Positions 40,400 through 49,949 are shown, counted from the stretch's first letter. The stretch is 64,000 nucleotides of DNA from Notoacmeibacter ruber (GCF_003668555.1 NZ_RCWN01000001.1:1338501-1402500), one strand, 5' to 3'. Numbers and translations are program-made. The notes: generated from the sequence alone by a model not told the origin.

Positions 40400-41629
40400 T
40401 TAGTACCCCGCCTCCCGACGCTGCTCGATCAGGCGCCAGTCCGGCTCCTTGAAGACCTGCTCGAACATCGCCTTGACGCTCGGCTTCGACTGGCCGAGCG
40501 TGCCGATGGCTTCCGCCTCGCGAAGGGCTTCGCGCACACGTTTCTCGCAATCGCTGTGAAGCGCCTCATAGGCATCCTCCGTCAGATCGCCTCGAACGAT
40601 GAGATGCTGCTTGAGCCGGTCGATGGGGTCGCCGAGCGGAAAGGCCTCGGCCTCGTCTTTCGGGCGATAGCGTGTCGGGTCGTCGCTGGAGGAGTGAGCC
40701 GCCTGTCGATACGTCACCAGTTCGATCAGCGTCGCACCCTTATTGCCGAGCGCACGCTCACGAGCCCATTTCGTCGCGGCATGGATTGCAAGGAAATCGT
40801 TTCCATCGACCCGCAGGCCTGGAAGGCCATAGGCCAGCGCCTTCGCGGCAAAGGTCGTCCTGTCACCGCCCGCGATCCCCGAATAGCTGGAAATTGCCCA
40901 TTGATTGTTGGTCACGCAAAGGATGACAGGGGCGCGGTAAACAGCCGCAAAGGTCAGCGCCTCGTGGACATTGCCTTCCGCAGTGGTGCCCTCGCCCACA
41001 TAACCGATCGCGATACTGTCGTCATGTCGATAGGCCGATGCCATTGCCCACCCGACAGCATGACCAAGGCGGCTGCCAAGATTACCTGAAATCGAATAGA
41101 ATCCGTATTCGCGGGCCGAATAGAGAACCGGCATCTGACGGCCCTCCAACGGATCCTTGGCATTGGAGAAGATCTGGTTGCAAAGAGCGACGATCGGGTA
41201 ATCACGCGCCATCAGCCAACTTAGGAGCCGATAGGTGGGAAAGCACATATCGCGCTCGCCGAGGCATAGAGAATGAGCCGCGCCGATCGCCTCTTCACCA
41301 GAAGATTTCATGTAAAAGCTGGTCTTGCCCTGGCGGTTGGCGCGAAACAGGCGGTCATCGAAAATCCGCGTCAGGACCATTGCCTCCAGACCTTTCAGCA
41401 GGTGGTCCGCTGGCAGATCAGGTGCCCAGGGGCCGACAGCCTTGCCCTCATCGTCCAGCACACGAACAAGCCCATAGGGCATGTCCCGGAGTTCGGACTC
41501 GGGCGCAAGTGTGTCTGGGCAGCGCTGCTCGCCGGCATCTTGAAGCGGCAGGGCAGTGAAATCGGGTTCGCCGCCCGGGCGGCTCGCCGGCTCTGGAATA
41601 TGGAGCGAAAGCTCCGGCCTGTTTTTCAT
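40400..41629 (-). CDS. bkdA1: 2-oxoisovalerate dehydrogenase E1 alpha subunit
   Basis: A 409-residue ThDP-dependent subunit, the normal Bkd E1-alpha length. The ThDP motif spans GYVGEGTTAEGNVHEAL to CVTNNQWAIS (near 215-250). The phosphorylation-loop region AAHSSSDDPTRYRPKDE is near 310. ATG 41629 is chosen because GGAGGAGGG stands just before it; the TTG at 41644 would put that site inside the gene. It is the first gene of the bkd operon and divergent from bkdR. Confidence 0.94.
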   Translation of the reverse strand: MKNRPELSLHIPEPASRPGGEPDFTALPLQDAGEQRCPDTLAPESELRDMPYGLVRVLDDEGKAVGPWAPDLPADHLLKGLEAMVLTRIFDDRLFRANRQGKTSFYMKSSGEEAIGAAHSLCLGERDMCFPTYRLLSWLMARDYPIVALCNQIFSNAKDPLEGRQMPVLYSAREYGFYSISGNLGSRLGHAVGWAMASAYRHDDSIAIGYVGEGTTAEGNVHEALTFAAVYRAPVILCVTNNQWAISSYSGIAGGDRTTFAAKALAYGLPGLRVDGNDFLAIHAATKWARERALGNKGATLIELVTYRQAAHSSSDDPTRYRPKDEAEAFPLGDPIDRLKQHLIVRGDLTEDAYEALHSDCEKRVREALREAEAIGTLGQSKPSVKAMFEQVFKEPDWRLIEQRREAGY

Positions 41630-41654
41630 GGTCCCTCCTCCCAAAGGTCATGAC

Positions 41655-41698
41655 GACGATATCCCGTGACCGGGACAAAAACTGTCCTTATTATCGTC
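41655..41698. promoter_or_regulatory. Nested palindromes in the bkdA1/bkdR divergent region
   Basis: GACGATA (41655-41661) and TATCGTC (41692-41698) are perfect inverted arms. Inside them GGACA (41673-41677) and TGTCC (41683-41687) form a second palindrome with a 5-base spacer. Lrp-family activators bind such 15-bp dyads, often several in a row, so this is the likely BkdR site. Confidence 0.5.
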
Positions 41699-41732
41699 CT
41701 CCAAACCGAGAACAGAGCATGGTCATCCTCAT

Positions 41733-42227
41733 ATGAAAGCATATCGTAGCACACTCCTTCTCGATGCGACGGACATGCGCATTCTCGAAGCGCTACAAAA
41801 AGACTGCGCAGTCTCCATGGTAGATTTGGGAGAAATCGTCGGACTATCCAGCACGCCACTTTGGCGGCGTCTGAAAAAGCTGGAGAATGACGGCTATATT
41901 CGAGGACGCGTCGCCATTCTTGACCCGGAAAAGCTCGGTTTGGAAATCAATATATTCGCCAGCATCCGCCTTAATCAGCACGATGAGGAGACCCTTGAAG
42001 CGTTCGAACGCGCAGCGCTTGAAGAGGCTGAAATCATGGAATGTTATTCGATGAGCGGGGAGAGCGATTTTCTGCTCCGCGTCGTGGTCGAGAGCATCGC
42101 CTATTATGAGAAATATCTGAAACGCGTGCTGCTTCATCTACCCGGCGTGGCGGCGGTCAATTCCCATTTCACCTTGAAGCGGGTGAAGCAGACGACGCAA
42201 TTGCCCTTGCGCCAGGACGCTGTGTGA
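41733..42227 (+). CDS. bkdR: Lrp/AsnC-family regulator of the bkd operon
   Basis: A 164-residue Lrp-type protein with an N-terminal winged helix-turn-helix (LDATDMRILEALQKDCAVSMVDLGE... about 10-60, recognition helix in SSTPLWRRLKKLE) and a C-terminal RAM ligand domain with GESDFLLRVVV near 106. Divergent placement next to bkdA1 matches BkdR of Pseudomonas, which activates the operon with branched-chain amino acids. The effector here is inferred. Confidence 0.88.
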   Translation: MKAYRSTLLLDATDMRILEALQKDCAVSMVDLGEIVGLSSTPLWRRLKKLENDGYIRGRVAILDPEKLGLEINIFASIRLNQHDEETLEAFERAALEEAEIMECYSMSGESDFLLRVVVESIAYYEKYLKRVLLHLPGVAAVNSHFTLKRVKQTTQLPLRQDAV

Positions 42228-42256
42228 TCTGAGCGGTCGTCTGTGAAACGGACGGA

Positions 42257-43093
42257 TCAGAGATATTGGTAGCGGCTTTCGAAAGTGATCGTCCCATCGG
42301 ATTTCTTCAGCCAGAGCCGATCGTCCTCAGCATCGATGGAGACAGGCTGGCCCACGATCAAAGGGGCCAAGCCCCGATATTCGAAGCGGAGCGCGCCGGT
42401 CTTCAGACGTTCCGCGGCCGCGTTCATCAGCAAGGTCGCCTGGAGCGGCCCATGAACCACCAGTCCAGCGTAGCCTTCCTCTCTGGTGGCGTAGGGGTAA
42501 TCATAGTGAATACGATGGCCGTTGAAGGTCAGGGCCGAATAGCGGAACAGCGTGACGGGATCGCCTGTGAACGCGTCGGCTGGTCCAGGCCCCTCACCGC
42601 CTTCGCCTTTCGCGACGGATGATTTGTGCAACGGCCTGTAAACGAGATCCTGACGCTCCTCGACGGCGAGACGATCGCCGACATGGTAGGCGTGCTCGAC
42701 GCTGACGAAGACGAGCGGACCGCTTCGACCCCTCTTGGGCGTGATCTTCGCAATCCGAGAGGCCCTTACAACCCTGTCGTTCGCCGCAACCGGGCCGTGA
42801 AAGCTGAGCGCGCCGCCCGCCCACATCCGGTTTTCAAACGGCACCGGAGGCAGGAAGCCGCCCCGTTCCGGATGACCGTCAGGGCCGAGGGCGCCAAGTG
42901 GCGCGCTCGGGGGAGCCAGACACCAATGACCGCCAAGGGGTAAAGTATCCACCTGTTCCCCACGAAATAGCCAGGGGCCAAGCGTCGCACGAAACCGTTC
43001 GATCAGGCCGGGCGTAACAGTATCCTCCGCGACTTCTGAGCGGCCCACCCATCCGTTCAACACCTCCATATCGAGTTCCGAAAGTGCCATCAT
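42257..43093 (-). CDS. ich: MaoC-like hydratase (itaconyl-CoA / mesaconyl-C4-CoA hydratase type)
   Basis: A 278-residue double hot-dog protein: a FAS1-like dehydratase N-terminal half (LFRGEQVDTLPLGGHWCL near 40) and a MaoC-like half with the hydratase signature FNGHRIHYDYPYATREEGY near 190 (catalytic Asp/His region). Relatives include mesaconyl-C4-CoA hydratase and itaconyl-CoA hydratase, which yield citramalyl-CoA. A citramalyl-CoA lyase-like gene overlaps by 4 bases upstream and an acyl-CoA dehydrogenase gene precedes that. The symbol is given by family and cluster; itaconate versus mesaconate is not decided. Confidence 0.72.
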   Translation of the reverse strand: MMALSELDMEVLNGWVGRSEVAEDTVTPGLIERFRATLGPWLFRGEQVDTLPLGGHWCLAPPSAPLGALGPDGHPERGGFLPPVPFENRMWAGGALSFHGPVAANDRVVRASRIAKITPKRGRSGPLVFVSVEHAYHVGDRLAVEERQDLVYRPLHKSSVAKGEGGEGPGPADAFTGDPVTLFRYSALTFNGHRIHYDYPYATREEGYAGLVVHGPLQATLLMNAAAERLKTGALRFEYRGLAPLIVGQPVSIDAEDDRLWLKKSDGTITFESRYQYL

Positions 43094-43914
43094 GAAAGGT
43101 CCTTAGCGCGTTGAACGATGCGCCTCGCGCGCGCGACCACGGGCGCGTCCACCATTGCTCCATCCACGCTTCGCGCGTCCTCCGTCCCCCCGCCGGCCAA
43201 AACACGTTCGGCCCAGGCGATGCTCTCGGCGTCCGGGCGGAAAGCACCACGGCTTGGTTCGATCTGCATGGGGTGTATGAGCAATTTGCCGCCGAAACCC
43301 ATTTCACTTGCATGCGCGGCATCACGGCGCACCAGTTCTGCTTCTTTCGTCGACGTCGTGACGCCATCGAGCGGCGCAGGCCGCTCCGCAAGCCGGGCCG
43401 CCTGCACGATGCGGCTTCGTATCGGCAAAAGCGCGGTCTGGTTATGGGCGCACCCCATATCCTCCGCAAAGTCGATCGAACCGAAGGCCAATCGGTCTGA
43501 AAGACGGGCGATCGCGTCGATCTCGCTCAGGGCGTGTACCGTCTCGACAAGGGCAATGATCATCCTGCCCTCTCCCAACGTTTCACGCAGGGCTTCGACC
43601 GTGCGGGAATCTTCGGCTTTCGGTAATACAACGCCATCGAATCCCGCCTGGGCTGCAAAGGCAACATCATCCTCGTACCACTGCGTCGAGTGAGCGTTGA
43701 CCCGAAGTAAAAATTGCCCGGAACGATGCTTCGAAACGGCGCCCTCCGGCAGACGACGCGCATCGGACTTTTTGTCCGGAGAAACGGCATCTTCCAAGTC
43801 CATAATGACCGTATCGGCGCCTGCGGCGAAGGCCTTCGCAAGCCGTTCCGGCCGCGTGGCGGGAACAAACAGCGGGAAGCTCAGATTGTTCAGTAACCTT
43901 GTCTCGTCGATCAT
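43090..43914 (-). CDS. ccl: HpcH/HpaI-family CoA ester lyase (citramalyl-CoA lyase type)
   Basis: A 274-residue TIM-barrel lyase of the CitE/citramalyl-CoA-lyase family, expected to split citramalyl-CoA into acetyl-CoA and pyruvate. Signature residues: VIMDLEDAVSPDKK (near 37), the Mg-binding Glu region IIALVETVHAL (near 133) and FGSIDFAEDMG (near 165), and LLIHPMQIEPSRGAF (near 213). It is translationally coupled to the hydratase gene and lies 5 bases after the acyl-CoA dehydrogenase gene. Malyl-CoA lyase activity cannot be excluded. Confidence 0.8.
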   Translation of the reverse strand: MIDETRLLNNLSFPLFVPATRPERLAKAFAAGADTVIMDLEDAVSPDKKSDARRLPEGAVSKHRSGQFLLRVNAHSTQWYEDDVAFAAQAGFDGVVLPKAEDSRTVEALRETLGEGRMIIALVETVHALSEIDAIARLSDRLAFGSIDFAEDMGCAHNQTALLPIRSRIVQAARLAERPAPLDGVTTSTKEAELVRRDAAHASEMGFGGKLLIHPMQIEPSRGAFRPDAESIAWAERVLAGGGTEDARSVDGAMVDAPVVARARRIVQRAKDLS

Positions 43915-43919
43915 GGTTT

Positions 43920-45083
43920 TTAGAAACTGCGCGGAAGGCCGAGTATATGTTCGGCGACATAGGATAAGATCAGATTGGTTGAAATCGGCGCGACCTGATA
44001 GAGGCGCGTTTCACGGAATTTCCTCTCCACGTCGTATTCTGCGGCAAAACCAAAACCTCCAAAGGTTTGAAGACAGGTATTCGCCGCTTCCCAGGATGCA
44101 TCCGCCGCAAGAAGTTTTGCCATATTGGCCTGAGCGCCTGCGGACTCCATCGCATCGAATCTGCGGCAGGCCTCAAAGCGCATGAGATTGGCAGCCTCGA
44201 CATTCACATAGGCGCGCGCCAAGGGGAACTGGATGCCCTGGTTCTGGCCGATTGAACGGCCGAAAACCTCACGGTCCGCGGCATAGTCTCTTGCCTTTTC
44301 CAGAAACCAGTATCCGTCGCCGATACATTCCGCGGCAATGAGCGTCCGCTCCGCATTCAGCCCGTCCAGGATGTAGCGGAACCCCCGCCCCTCTTCACCG
44401 ATAAGGCTATCGGCAGGAATTTCCATCTCGTCGAAAAACAACTCATTGGTCTCGTGGCCAACCATGTTGGGGATCGGCTGAACCTTCATACCGTTTCCAA
44501 GAACCTGACCGATCTCGACGAGGAAGACGGAGAGCCCTTCCGATTTGCGTTTGACGTCAGCAAGCGGCGTGGTGCGCGCCAAGAGGATCATGAGGTCGGA
44601 ATGCTGGATCCGGCTGATCCAGACCTTCTGTCCGTTGACGACATATTTGTCGCCCTTTCTGTTGGCTGTCGTCTTTAGTTTTGTTGTGTCGGTGCCGGTC
44701 GTCGGCTCGGTGACAGCCATCGACTGCAGACGCAATTCTCCGCTGGCGATCTTCGGCAGATAGGTCTTTTTCTGGGCTTCCGAACCGTGCCGCAGCAAGG
44801 TGCCCATATTGTACATCTGACCGTGGCAATGACCGGCATTGCCGCCAGCCCGATTGATTTCCTCCATCACGATGGACGCTTCCGTGAGGCCCAGCCCCGA
44901 GCCCCCGTATTCTTCCGGGATCATGGCGGCGAGCCAACCAGCTTTCGTCAGCGCTTCGATGAACTCCTCGGGATAGCTGCCTTCCGCTCCGTGTCGGCGG
45001 TGGTATTCGGCGGGAAACTCCGAGCAAAGCGCGCGCAAGGCATCGCGCAGATCGTCATGCTGTTGTGGCGCACTGGTTTGCAC
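43920..45083 (-). CDS. Acyl-CoA dehydrogenase
   Basis: A 387-residue FAD acyl-CoA dehydrogenase. Conserved stretches are AMTEPTTGTD-like AVTEPTTGTDTTKLKTTA (near 125), the middle beta-domain (GQKVWISRIQHSDLMILLAR) and the C-terminal QTFGGFGFAAEYDVERKFRE (near 345). An equivalent dehydrogenase accompanies itaconate-degradation genes in Pseudomonas; its substrate may be a C5-dicarboxylyl-CoA such as methylsuccinyl-CoA. First gene of the minus-strand trio, divergent from the LysR gene. Confidence 0.88.
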   Translation of the reverse strand: MQTSAPQQHDDLRDALRALCSEFPAEYHRRHGAEGSYPEEFIEALTKAGWLAAMIPEEYGGSGLGLTEASIVMEEINRAGGNAGHCHGQMYNMGTLLRHGSEAQKKTYLPKIASGELRLQSMAVTEPTTGTDTTKLKTTANRKGDKYVVNGQKVWISRIQHSDLMILLARTTPLADVKRKSEGLSVFLVEIGQVLGNGMKVQPIPNMVGHETNELFFDEMEIPADSLIGEEGRGFRYILDGLNAERTLIAAECIGDGYWFLEKARDYAADREVFGRSIGQNQGIQFPLARAYVNVEAANLMRFEACRRFDAMESAGAQANMAKLLAADASWEAANTCLQTFGGFGFAAEYDVERKFRETRLYQVAPISTNLILSYVAEHILGLPRSF

Positions 45084-45193
45084 AAAGGTCTCCCTGATGT
45101 CGGTTTCCTCCCTTTACCCCGAAGGGTGTCAGGGCTTGTGTCTTTTCGGTGGAAAGGTGCAAGTGACTGAGCCATGTTTCAAATGCATTATGG

Positions 45194-45208
45194 CTATATC
45201 AGAGATAG
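45194..45208. promoter_or_regulatory. Candidate LysR-type (T-N11-A) site
   Basis: CTAT at 45194-45197 and ATAG at 45205-45208 are inverted arms and include a T-N11-A core, the usual LysR-family recognition form. It lies 13 bases before the LysR start and 111 bases before the acyl-CoA dehydrogenase start, which suits autoregulation. Confidence 0.4.
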
Positions 45209-45221
45209 AAAATAAGCATCG

Positions 45222-46148
45222 ATGGATTTTCGGCAGCTTCGTAACTTCGTCCAGATCGTCGAACTCAACAGCATTACCGCGGCAGCCGAACGGCTGAACA
45301 TCGCCCAACCAGCCCTTAGCCGACAGGTGAAAGCTCTCGAAAGCGAACTGAATGTCCGACTGCTGCGGCGGCACGGGCGTGGCGTGATGCCGACGGAGGA
45401 GGGTCTGCGTCTGGCAGGCCGCGCCCGAAACATCATCGAGGATGTCGATGAACTGGCTGGAGATATCTCCGGCGGCCAGAAGACATTGAGCGGCATGTTG
45501 ACGCTGGGCCTTCCGCCCACCGTCTCCGCCGTCCTTGCTTATCATTTGATCGAGCGGACCCTTCAGGATTATCCGGACGTGAAACTCAGGATCGTGTCGG
45601 GTTTCAGCGGCCATATACAAGACTGGCTTCTGCGGGGCACAATCGATCTTGGGGTCGCGTATGAGGGCCAGAAATCGCCTTCCATCAAGTCGCAGCCCAT
45701 CATCCGCGAGCGGCTTTTCATGATCCAGTCTGCATCCGGCGCAAAGGAGCAGGCGGAAACGCCGATCAGCGTGCAAGAGGCCCTCGCCCAGCCCTTGATC
45801 CTTCCCAATCCTGAGCACGGCTTGCGGGGGCGGATCGACACGATCGCCAGGCAACAGGGCATCGAACTCAACGTCGTTCTGGAGATCGATATCCTTCCCA
45901 CCATGCTGGCCTTTGTCGAGCGGGGGCTCGGCGGAACGATATTGCCGCTCGTCAGCGTGATCGACGAGATTCGTGCGGGCCGGCTGGTTGCACGGCCGAT
46001 TGTCGAGCAGCCCATCGATCGAACACTGGTTCTGATGACCCCACTCAATCGCCCCGCCTCACGCCTGACGAACAGCTTTGCCGAGTTTCTCATTGTCGAA
46101 GTCCACGGCATTGCGACATCCGGAGAGTGGCCAGCCACAACGCTTTGA
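45222..46148 (+). CDS. LysR-family transcriptional regulator
   Basis: A 308-residue LysR regulator: N-terminal winged helix-turn-helix (MDFRQLRNFVQIVELNSIT, recognition helix ERLNIAQPALSRQVKALE, 1-60) and a periplasmic-binding-protein-like effector domain (from about 90). Its position between the divergent hydratase/lyase/dehydrogenase genes and the CoA-transferase gene is like that of the LysR regulator of the Pseudomonas itaconate operon, so an itaconate-type effector is inferred. Confidence 0.9.
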   Translation: MDFRQLRNFVQIVELNSITAAAERLNIAQPALSRQVKALESELNVRLLRRHGRGVMPTEEGLRLAGRARNIIEDVDELAGDISGGQKTLSGMLTLGLPPTVSAVLAYHLIERTLQDYPDVKLRIVSGFSGHIQDWLLRGTIDLGVAYEGQKSPSIKSQPIIRERLFMIQSASGAKEQAETPISVQEALAQPLILPNPEHGLRGRIDTIARQQGIELNVVLEIDILPTMLAFVERGLGGTILPLVSVIDEIRAGRLVARPIVEQPIDRTLVLMTPLNRPASRLTNSFAEFLIVEVHGIATSGEWPATTL

Positions 46149-46246
46149 ACCATGCCGGAAGAGCATGACTGAAATGGTCATTTGGCCTTGGAGGCATTGC
46201 AACTCCTCGTCTAAAAAACGGTTCGAACGAGCAAACAGGAGATCCC

Positions 46247-47380
46247 ATGGCCAGCCGCCCTCTCGAAGGCATTCTCGTCATCTCCATCGAACAGGCTGTG
46301 GCTGCTCCATACTGCACCTCGCGCCTTGCCGATGCGGGGGCGCGCGTCATCAAGGTCGAAAGACCGGAAGGCGACTTTGCCCGCGGCTATGACCGTGCAG
46401 CCGGTGGCGAGAGCAGTTATTTCGTCTGGTTGAACAGGGGAAAGGAATCGCTCGCTCTCGATTTGAACGAGGAACAGGACCGAAATCTCCTGCAAACCAT
46501 CGCGGACAGCGCCGACGTTCTGGTTCAAAATCTCAAACCCGGCACGCTGGAGCGCAAGGGTCTCGGAACCGCCAGACTTCGTGAAAGCAACCCGAAGCTG
46601 ATCACCTGCTCGATCAGCGGCTATGGCGAGACCGGCCCCTATGCGGAACGCAAAGCCTACGACCTCCTCATCCAGGCGGAATCGGGCCTGTGCAGCATTA
46701 CCGGCGGACCTGAAGAGCCAGCCCGCGTCGGTATCTCCATGGTCGACATAGCCACCGGCGCGGCCGCGCACGCCGCGATACTGGAATCGCTTATTGCGCG
46801 CGGCAGAACCGGCCATGGCACCGATATTCGCATTTCGATGTTTGATGTCATTGCGGAATGGCTGAGCGTCCCCTTTCTGCACGCAGCCTCCGGCACAAGC
46901 CCGAAGCGCATCGGCCTGGCCCACCCCTCCATCTCGCCTTACGGAGTCTTCACCACCGCGGACGACCAGCAGATATTGATATCCATTCAGAACGACCGGG
47001 AGTGGGCAGCGCTGGCACGGGATGTCATGAAGCGACCCGAACTTATCGAAGACCCGCTCTTTGCGACAAACAACGCGCGGGTCGCAAACAGGCCCAATGT
47101 CGATGGGGCTGTACAGGCTGCCATCGGTGACCGAAACGCCGGCGAAATCGCCGAAACTCTCCTGACGGCGAATATCGCCTTCGCCGGTGTCAACGATATG
47201 GATGCACTTCTGAATCACCCGCATCTTTCGACAGCGACGGTTCAGACTCCAGACGGTGCGAATGTGCGACTACCGGCGCCCGCGGCGATTTTCGAAGGTG
47301 ATCGGCGTATGGAAGAGGCCCGGTGTCCGTCTGTCGGAGAAAACAGCGCAGCGATCCGCGAGGAATTTTCAGCGCGGTGA
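46247..47380 (+). CDS. ict: CaiB/BaiF family III CoA-transferase (itaconate/mesaconate type)
   Basis: A 377-residue family III CoA-transferase. Conserved motifs are LEGILVISIEQAVAAPYCTSRLADAGARVIKVE-type residues at 6-40, LNRGKESLALDLN (near 63), and QAESGLCSITGGPEEP near 144 with the region of the catalytic aspartate just after (SMVDIATGAAAH). It should activate a C5 dicarboxylate from succinyl-CoA to feed the hydratase and lyase on the other side of the LysR gene. ATG 46247 has GGAGATCCC before it. Confidence 0.78.
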   Translation: MASRPLEGILVISIEQAVAAPYCTSRLADAGARVIKVERPEGDFARGYDRAAGGESSYFVWLNRGKESLALDLNEEQDRNLLQTIADSADVLVQNLKPGTLERKGLGTARLRESNPKLITCSISGYGETGPYAERKAYDLLIQAESGLCSITGGPEEPARVGISMVDIATGAAAHAAILESLIARGRTGHGTDIRISMFDVIAEWLSVPFLHAASGTSPKRIGLAHPSISPYGVFTTADDQQILISIQNDREWAALARDVMKRPELIEDPLFATNNARVANRPNVDGAVQAAIGDRNAGEIAETLLTANIAFAGVNDMDALLNHPHLSTATVQTPDGANVRLPAPAAIFEGDRRMEEARCPSVGENSAAIREEFSAR

Positions 47381-47451
47381 TTGCAATCCCGGCTTGATGT
47401 TCATGCTTGTCTTTCCCAGAAGAAAGAGAGGCATATTCGGAGAGGCGGGCC

Positions 47452-49179
47452 ATGCAGAAACTCGATTCGATGATCGACCAGGGAACGGGACGAACTGTTG
47501 CCGATCTGGTCTTGAAGAATGCTCGCTTCTTCGACCTGGTGACCGGTTCGCTTGTCACCTCGGATATCGCGATTTGCGGCGATCGTATCGTCGGCACGTG
47601 CGAAACCTATCATGGCAAGGAAGAAATCGACCTGGCCGGCAAAATCGTTGTCCCCGGCTTTATTGACACCCATCTTCACATCGAATCGTCTCTCGTTACA
47701 CCGCACGAGTTTGATCGCTGCGTCCTGCCACATGGCGTGACCACCGCCATCTGCGATCCCCACGAGATCGCGAACGTTCTGGGTTCAGAAGGAATCGCCT
47801 TCTTTCTTGAATCCTCGCTTCAGACGATCATGGACATTCGCGTTCAACTTTCATCCTGCGTCCCCTCAAGTCACCTCGAAACCTCCGGCGCCGACCTGCC
47901 GGTCGAAAAGCTCCTGCCCTTCCGCAATCATCCCAATGTCATCGGATTGGCGGAATTCATGAACTTTCCAGGTGTGCTCAATAAGGAACCTGTGGCGCTG
48001 GCCAAGCTTGAGGCCTTTCAGGGCAGTCACATCGACGGGCACGCCCCCCTTCTGTCGGGCAAGGATTTGAACGGATATCTTGCTGCGGAAATCCGCACGG
48101 ATCACGAGTGCACGACAGCCGCCGAGGCTCTCGAGAAGATCCGCAAGGGAATGCACATTCTGGTGCGCGAAGGGTCCGTCTCCAAGGATCTGGAAGCGCT
48201 TTTTCCGGTCATGACCGAAAGGCTTTCGCCCTACATTGCGCTTTGCACCGACGACCGCAATCCGCTCGACATCGCCGAGCAGGGTCATCTCGATTACATG
48301 ATCCGAACCGCCATCGCGGCCGGGATCGAACCCCTGGTCGCCTATAGGGCAGCCTCAATATCCGCCGCTCGTGCTTTTGGCCTTCGCGACCGCGGCCTCG
48401 TTGCGCCGGGCTGGCGAGCCGATCTCAACGTCATCGACACGCTCGAGGACTGCAATGTCGAGATGGTGTTTTCAGGCGGTCGCCTCGTGACGCCGGCACT
48501 GTTTGCTAGCCGCAAGCCGGTTGAGCCGGTCGGACTCGATAGCGTTCACGCCCCGGAACTGTCGGCCGCGGACCTTTCGATTGCCGGCTCAAGCGAGGAA
48601 ATACCGGTTCTCGGAATTCTGCCCGGCAAGATCATTACCGAGCATCGTCGGTATCGCCTGCCGGTCAAAGGCAACCAGGCGAGCGTCGATCTTCAGAACG
48701 ATATCGTGAAGGTGGCTGTCGTCGAACGACATGGCAAGAACGGCAATATCGGCAAGGGGTTCGTACAGGGGTTCGGGCTGAAGAAAGGCGCAATCGCATC
48801 CACGGTCGGCCATGACAGCCACAATCTCTGCGTGGTTGGTGTATCCGACGAGGACATGGCCATTGCCGCGAACCGCCTGCGCGAGCTGAAAGGCGGCTTT
48901 GTGGTGGTGGAAGGCGGAGACGTCAAAGCCGAGATCGCTCTGCCTGTCGCTGGTCTTATGAGCCTCGAACCCTATGAGGAGGTCCGTGAGACTTTGAGAG
49001 ACCTTCGGAAGGCGGCCCTTGCGCTCGGTTCGACATTGGAAGAGCCGTTCCTGCAGCTGGCGTTCCTGCCTCTCCCTGTCATACCCCATCTCAAGATTTC
49101 CGATATGGGCCTGATCGATGTCGACCGGTTTGAATTGATCTCCTACCAATCAGGCAGAGACGTTCTCTGGCCGAGATGA
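47452..49179 (+). CDS. ade: Adenine deaminase
   Basis: Amidohydrolase converting adenine to hypoxanthine in purine salvage; 575 residues. The metal motif is [13 protein letters not shown] (near 75), followed by [18 protein letters not shown] (near 105), and the adenine-deaminase C-terminal domain has [17 protein letters not shown] near 445. ATG 47452 starts [14 protein letters not shown]; 15 codons upstream are not family-like. It stands alone, converging with nirV (2 bases between stops). Confidence 0.93.
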   Translation: MQKLDSMIDQGTGRTVADLVLKNARFFDLVTGSLVTSDIAICGDRIVGTCETYHGKEEIDLAGKIVVPGFIDTHLHIESSLVTPHEFDRCVLPHGVTTAICDPHEIANVLGSEGIAFFLESSLQTIMDIRVQLSSCVPSSHLETSGADLPVEKLLPFRNHPNVIGLAEFMNFPGVLNKEPVALAKLEAFQGSHIDGHAPLLSGKDLNGYLAAEIRTDHECTTAAEALEKIRKGMHILVREGSVSKDLEALFPVMTERLSPYIALCTDDRNPLDIAEQGHLDYMIRTAIAAGIEPLVAYRAASISAARAFGLRDRGLVAPGWRADLNVIDTLEDCNVEMVFSGGRLVTPALFASRKPVEPVGLDSVHAPELSAADLSIAGSSEEIPVLGILPGKIITEHRRYRLPVKGNQASVDLQNDIVKVAVVERHGKNGNIGKGFVQGFGLKKGAIASTVGHDSHNLCVVGVSDEDMAIAANRLRELKGGFVVVEGGDVKAEIALPVAGLMSLEPYEEVRETLRDLRKAALALGSTLEEPFLQLAFLPLPVIPHLKISDMGLIDVDRFELISYQSGRDVLWPR

Positions 49180-49181
49180 TC

Positions 49182-49931
49182 TCAGGCGCTGGGTGGCTCC
49201 TGGTCGGAGACGAGCCGGAGGCCGAGGTGAGCGGGCGGCGTCCCCACAGCGCACCCCCCTCGGGCGGGATCACGCTCCAGAAATGGAATAACAGCGATAT
49301 GCTCGCCCCCAACGAGGAAGGCGGCGCAGTGCTCTGGATCCACATCACTGGAATAGCAATCCTGTGTCCACTCCCAGACGGAGCCATCGAGATCGCCGAT
49401 TCCCTCCGCCGAGACCGAGAACGAACCGGCCCGTTTCAAGCTCCGGCTTTTCTGTTTCTCGATGAGATAGGCCGAAGCCCAGCTTAACTCCGGAGCATCG
49501 AAAATGGGCTCCGCCTCTTTCTTCACTACGCCCTTGGCCATCGTCGTCCATTCCGCGCTTGTCGGAAGTCGGAAAGGGTGGCCGGTCTTCTGACTGACCC
49601 ATCGGACATATTGTCTTGCGTCGGTATGGTTGAGGCCGGTTGCGGGCAAATGCTCCGGATCGACGCCATTGCGAGGGCGGATATCGAAGCCGCATCCCCG
49701 ATCTTCATAGCAACGGTTCCATTCTGCGACGGACAACTCGAGCTGTTGCACCCAAACTGTCCTGTGATCGCCATCCTCATCGATCGAAACCGGCAATGTC
49801 CTCGGCATCGCCGAAAGGTCGGGGCGCTCGAAGGCGATCGCAGAAAGCGCGAAGGCCCCCGCCGCCGCGATCAGTCCGGCCAGCCCCAGAGCGACCAGCG
49901 AACCTTTGAGCGACAAGGCGGGAGCCTTCAT
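49182..49931 (-). CDS. nirV: NirV-like formylglycine-generating-enzyme-domain protein
   Basis: A 249-residue protein with an N-terminal membrane anchor or signal (about 8-32, SLVALGLAGLIAAAGAFALS) and a SUMF1/FGE-sulfatase domain (RTVWVQQLELSVAEWNRCY near 57; LPTSAEWTTMAKG near 120; the DLDGSVWEWTQDCY motif near 180). Such proteins accompany nirK in many Rhizobiales and are called NirV; their function is unproven. It lies 18 bases downstream of nirK in the same direction. Confidence 0.85.
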   Translation of the reverse strand: MKAPALSLKGSLVALGLAGLIAAAGAFALSAIAFERPDLSAMPRTLPVSIDEDGDHRTVWVQQLELSVAEWNRCYEDRGCGFDIRPRNGVDPEHLPATGLNHTDARQYVRWVSQKTGHPFRLPTSAEWTTMAKGVVKKEAEPIFDAPELSWASAYLIEKQKSRSLKRAGSFSVSAEGIGDLDGSVWEWTQDCYSSDVDPEHCAAFLVGGEHIAVIPFLERDPARGGCAVGTPPAHLGLRLVSDQEPPSA

Positions 49932-49949
49932 TTCATCCTCCTGCGGCGG

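Noticed and set aside
49182..49931. FGE-domain protein as the possible activator of choline sulfatase
   Set aside because: It carries an export or membrane-anchor segment and sits in the nirK operon, while BetC is cytoplasmic. NirV is the better reading.
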